DNA of 64,000 bases, taken from Phycisphaerae bacterium. GTDB lineage: Bacteria; Planctomycetota; Phycisphaerae; Sedimentisphaerales; Sedimentisphaeraceae. The stretch is taken from NCBI GenBank assembly GCA_027078365.1, contig JALWYQ010000044.1, positions 1 through 64,000 of the forward strand, written 5' to 3'. Shown here piece by piece: positions 61,514 through 64,000 of this stretch; positions within the stretch are counted from its first letter, which is position 1, and each line of letters opens with the position of its first letter. The notes under the pieces are model-generated. The model was not told the DNA's origin and did no database searches. It saw nothing but the letters and a program-made list of their open reading frames with translations. The position numbers were made by a program, and so were the translations under genes.

Positions 61514-62642
61514 AGATATTCAAACGTGGTTAAGATTGATGAGGGCCAACGGTGTTGGTCCAGTAACTTTTCTAAAACTCATAGAGAAGTTTGGCTCACC
61601 AGAAAAGGTATTAGGTGCTAAGGCATCAGAACTTGCGCAAGTAGAGGGAATAGGAATAAAAAGTAGCGAAAGAATCCTCTCAAATGCTTTGAGCCTAGAT
61701 GTATCACATGAGCTTGAAATGGCCAATGCCAATGGTGCTTACTATATAACAATTCAAGATTCTCGATACCCCAAAGCCCTCAAGGTTATAAATGACCCTC
61801 CTCCTGTACTTTGTGTTAAAGGAACTTTATCGAGTGATGATTCGCTTGCTGTTTCGATAGTAGGCTCTAGAAGGGCAAGCTATTATGGGTCTGAGCAGGC
61901 ATCTAGATTTGCCTATCTACTTGCTAGTTCAGGCTTTACAATAATTAGTGGTATGGCCAGAGGAATAGATACTGCCGCTCATCGTGGGGCAATTAATGCC
62001 AAAGGTAGAACCATTGGAGTCCAAGGCTGCGGCCTCGGTAAAGTTTTTCCTCCTGAAAATAAAGAGTTGTTTGAACAGATATCTCATTACGGGGCCTGTA
62101 TAAGTGAGCTTCCATTTGATATGGGACCCAAAAGAGAGAATTTCCCAGCTCGTAACAGGATTATAGCGGCGATGGGTATGGCAAGTCTGATTATTGAGGC
62201 ATCACTTCGATCAGGAGCTATGATAACTGCAAGACTATCACTCGAGTACAACCGTGACGTTATGGTTGTCCCAGGTAGGATAGACTCACCATTAAATCAA
62301 GGCTCGCATAAATTGATAAAGCAGGGAGCAAGGTTAGTTGACACGATTGAGGATTGTATGGAGGCACTTGGCTATATAGGTGAAGGCCTTATCGATCACG
62401 TAAGTACAAAATCTAAGCAACTTCTGAGAGAGACGCAAAAGCCAAGATGTGATATCTCGAAGCTCAATCTTACTGATGCTGAAAGTAGCATACTTGAATT
62501 CTTAGGCGCCAAGAGTCTTCATTTGGATTCAATAATTAGAGGATTGGATATACCAGTTGGACTGATCAATGCGTCTCTGATGTCTTTGCGGCTTAAGGGG
62601 CTTCTGAGGCAATTGCCCGGAAATGTCTTCATTAGAGCTTAA
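61500..62642 (+). CDS. dprA: DNA-processing protein DprA
   Basis: Single-strand DNA-binding protein that loads RecA during natural transformation, 380 residues. TTG 61500 (GGGG upstream) is the first start-like codon after the in-frame stop at 61455. Residues 1-65 hold a helix-hairpin-helix/SAM-like region (ANGVGPVTFLKL, VEGIGIKSSERIL). The Rossmann core shows VGSRRASYYG, ISGMARGIDTAAHRGA and EASLRSGAMITARLSLEY. A DprA winged helix ends the protein (about 320-380). Other competence genes are not in view, though the gsp-like pilin system is unrelated evidence. Confidence 0.95.
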   Translation: MENSRDIQTWLRLMRANGVGPVTFLKLIEKFGSPEKVLGAKASELAQVEGIGIKSSERILSNALSLDVSHELEMANANGAYYITIQDSRYPKALKVINDPPPVLCVKGTLSSDDSLAVSIVGSRRASYYGSEQASRFAYLLASSGFTIISGMARGIDTAAHRGAINAKGRTIGVQGCGLGKVFPPENKELFEQISHYGACISELPFDMGPKRENFPARNRIIAAMGMASLIIEASLRSGAMITARLSLEYNRDVMVVPGRIDSPLNQGSHKLIKQGARLVDTIEDCMEALGYIGEGLIDHVSTKSKQLLRETQKPRCDISKLNLTDAESSILEFLGAKSLHLDSIIRGLDIPVGLINASLMSLRLKGLLRQLPGNVFIRA

Positions 62643-62678
62643 CTATTAGTTTATCCAGCAACATACTCAATAGCTATA

Positions 62679-62764
62679 AAAAAAGCCCCAGCTTGGGAGT
62701 GCTGGAGCCAGTTTAGGGAGATGGTTTTGAGTAAGATGGGTGGAGGTCATTTTTGTGACCTCAT
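62679..62764 (-). ncRNA. Candidate small RNA with C-rich linker and terminator
   Basis: Read on the minus strand: a hairpin GAGGTCA/TGACCTC (62744-62764, 6-nt loop), a single-stranded linker with CCACCC and ATCTCCC (about 62715-62744), then GCTCCAGC/GCTGGGGC (62688-62706) followed by seven T (62681-62687). It has the shape of a small regulatory RNA with unpaired C-rich stretches able to meet Shine-Dalgarno sites. No promoter has been pinned down, and the hairpin is no terminator for dprA because the T run lies on the minus strand. Confidence 0.4.
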
Positions 62765-63037
62765 GTATATTATTGTATATAAATTAGACAATGCCAAATT
62801 AACCAATTGTTTTTTTATTTAACATTGCAGAAAAAATGCTTATATGGTGCAGGATGTAGCGGTTTTGCAGGCAAATTAGGGATATTTATTGTAATTTTAC
62901 AGGGGAGTAGGCATAAGTCGTATTCCTTTAATTTTTGTTTAGAGCCAATTGCTCCAGCACTTAAATAAGAGAGGCTCCTATTTAATTCGCCATGGTTCTG
63001 GGTATTCTTCTAACTATCTTCAAATCTTGTATTTTAA

Positions 63038-63046
63038 TGTGGATAA
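63038..63046 (-). promoter_or_regulatory. DnaA-box word (exact)
   Basis: TGTGGATAA, the complement of the consensus TTATCCACA. A second, 8-of-9 copy is at 63311-63319. A single exact box is weak evidence; another exact copy occurs at about 51142 before the aldolase gene. Confidence 0.35.
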
Positions 63047-63644
63047 CTTGTTAGTAACTTTATCAGTAGCGTTCACAGTACATAGGTGAGCGGTAAATTG
63101 CCTAAATTAACACGCTGTGTCTTTAATAGATGAAATCTGTTGTTTTGTTTGAAATTATGATATTGAATGCTGTAAGTTGTTTATTTTCAATATGTTATGG
63201 ATTTGAGTCGCAAAAGTGGCAAGTTTTTGTTGTCAAGCGTTCTAAATAGTCGAAATTTGCTCTGCCGTGATTGTTTTTAAAAGTAGTATTAGTGTTGCTC
63301 TATCTTCTACGGTGGATAAGTGTTTTGCTAAAAGATAATTTAGAGTAAAACACTAGGCATTAATTGAGTAGTATTACCTACCAATATAATTGTTCTTACC
63401 TCAAGTCTTATAAGCTTAGATTATAGCGTTATTTATGATGATAAATGTTGATTTCGACATTTTATCTTCTCAGTCAACTATCTACATACTAGATACTAGC
63501 TATCTGATTATTCTAGGTCTAATGGTAATGTTTCAAGAATAACTTTCTTTATGCATTGCATTATTGTCTGTTTTTTATACAAAATACTGATATTATTTTT
63601 TTGTGTCTTGGGAAAATATTGAGCGTTTATACAACAGGTACAAC

Positions 63645-64000
63645 ATGAAGATTTTGGCCATAGAACCATACTATGGTGGTAGCCATAGGGCATTTATGGA
63701 TGGGTGGATTCTTAGGAGCTCTCACGAGTGGACATTGCTTACAATGCCACCTAGAAAGTGGAAGTGGCGAATGCGCGGAGGAGCCTTCTATTTTGCAACG
63801 GAGGTGAATAAATTAATAGAGCAGGGTAAATCATGGGATGTAGTGTTTTGCTCTGACATGCTAAATGTGGCAGAATTTCTTGGTATCGTTAATGCACCAC
63901 TTAGAAAACTTCCTATTGTCGTTTACTTTCATGAAAATCAGATTACATATCCAAATCAAATTGAACTAGAGCGTGATTTACAATTTGGCATAACAAATAT
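63645..64000 (+). CDS. DUF3524 glycosyltransferase, tRNA-queuosine alpha-mannosyltransferase-like (3' partial)
   Basis: The first 118 codons of a gene cut by the window end. The translation opens MKILAIEPYYGGSHRAFMDGW and continues with WTLLTMPPRKWKWRMRGGA, VVFCSDMLNVAEFLG and VVYFHENQITYP, the hallmark N-terminal domain of DUF3524/GTDC1 glycosyltransferases. A eukaryotic member is the tRNA-queuosine mannosyltransferase QTMAN; bacterial members are not all tested. The C-terminal GT domain lies outside the window. The ATG at 63645 is the start of homology, but I see only weak Shine-Dalgarno (CAGGT). Confidence 0.88.
   Translation, partial: MKILAIEPYYGGSHRAFMDGWILRSSHEWTLLTMPPRKWKWRMRGGAFYFATEVNKLIEQGKSWDVVFCSDMLNVAEFLGIVNAPLRKLPIVVYFHENQITYPNQIELERDLQFGITN

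Larger units (their letters stand above)
62643..63644. other. 1-kb gene-free AT-rich region
   Basis: No supported gene on either strand. It contains a candidate minus-strand small RNA (62679-62764), an exact DnaA-box word (63038-63046), a near-exact one (63311-63319), a looser one (TTATCCAGC, 62651), and a hairpin AGTGTTTT/AAAACACT (63319-63354). Confidence 0.6.

Noticed and set aside
1-64000. tRNA, rRNA, CRISPR arrays, insertion sequences, prophage or integrase genes
   Set aside because: None seen on reading both strands: no TPsiC-arm words in a cloverleaf context, no spaced repeats, and no transposase or integrase motifs.

Overview
The window looks like a chromosomal segment of a low-GC (roughly 40% by eye), diderm, anaerobic or microaerophilic bacterium of the Planctomycetota, most likely class Phycisphaerae (Sedimentisphaerales-like). 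The evidence is three exported proteins, two of which end in a clear Val-Pro-Glu-Pro / hydrophobic / Arg-Arg PEP-CTERM tail and one in a weaker version of it; a secreted subtilisin ending in the dockerin-like pair of Asp-rich repeats common in Phycisphaerae; a full type II secretion operon; LptD, LolCDE-type and AsmA-type outer-membrane genes; and anaerobe-type Hcp. The taxonomic call is inference. I see no tRNA, rRNA, CRISPR array, transposase or integrase, and the gene content reads as core chromosome.

Layout. 1-12172: type II secretion operon gspD (5' truncated by the window edge), E, F, G, three more pseudopilin genes, gspK, gspL-like and gspM-like, ending in a 19-bp-stem terminator, with an internal terminator-like hairpin after the second pseudopilin gene. 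12173-14572: a PEP-CTERM protein, a trypsin-fold protease with a PEP-CTERM-like tail and a leader that could hide its ribosome-binding site, and a small exported coiled-coil protein. 14578-19415: nitrosative-stress block with hcp, cupin, ferredoxin-domain protein and metal permease on the minus strand, facing a divergent Crp/Fnr regulator with a perfect TTGAC-N4-GTCAA palindrome between them. 19440-22270: Memo-family protein, purE, and a ParA-type ATPase fused to a CBM48/AMPK-beta-like domain. 22271-23116: gene-free, with strong hairpins including a GGA-rich one. 23117-26389: rpsB-tsf-pyrH-frr. 26545-30961: AsmA-like protein and a YihY-family membrane protein. 31100-33155: DUF190-crcB and an aldo/keto reductase with ferredoxin tail. 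33455-39568 (minus): PEP-CTERM protein, a tandem pair of Deg-type proteases of which one has lost all three catalytic residues, a cupin, a second ParA ATPase, nusB and ribH. 39914-44852: TPR protein, class V aminotransferase plus DUF1015 protein, metallo-beta-lactamase-fold hydrolase. 45064-55988: secreted subtilisin, LptD, class II aldolase, S41 protease, lysS. 56138-59688: two LolC/E-like permeases and LolD-like ATPase. 59779-64000: folC, dprA, a 1-kb gene-free stretch with DnaA-box-like words and a possible minus-strand small RNA, and the start of a DUF3524 glycosyltransferase.

How it fits together. Most of the window serves the cell envelope: type II secretion, lipoprotein and LPS transport, periplasmic proteolysis, and secreted proteins with sorting tags. 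The rest is housekeeping (translation, purine, riboflavin, folate, serine-type metabolism) plus a compact NO/redox-stress module. The least ordinary items are the ParA-CBM48 fusion, the active/dead Deg protease pair, the leader of the trypsin-like gene, the GGA-rich hairpin upstream of rpsB, and the C-rich candidate small RNA downstream of dprA.
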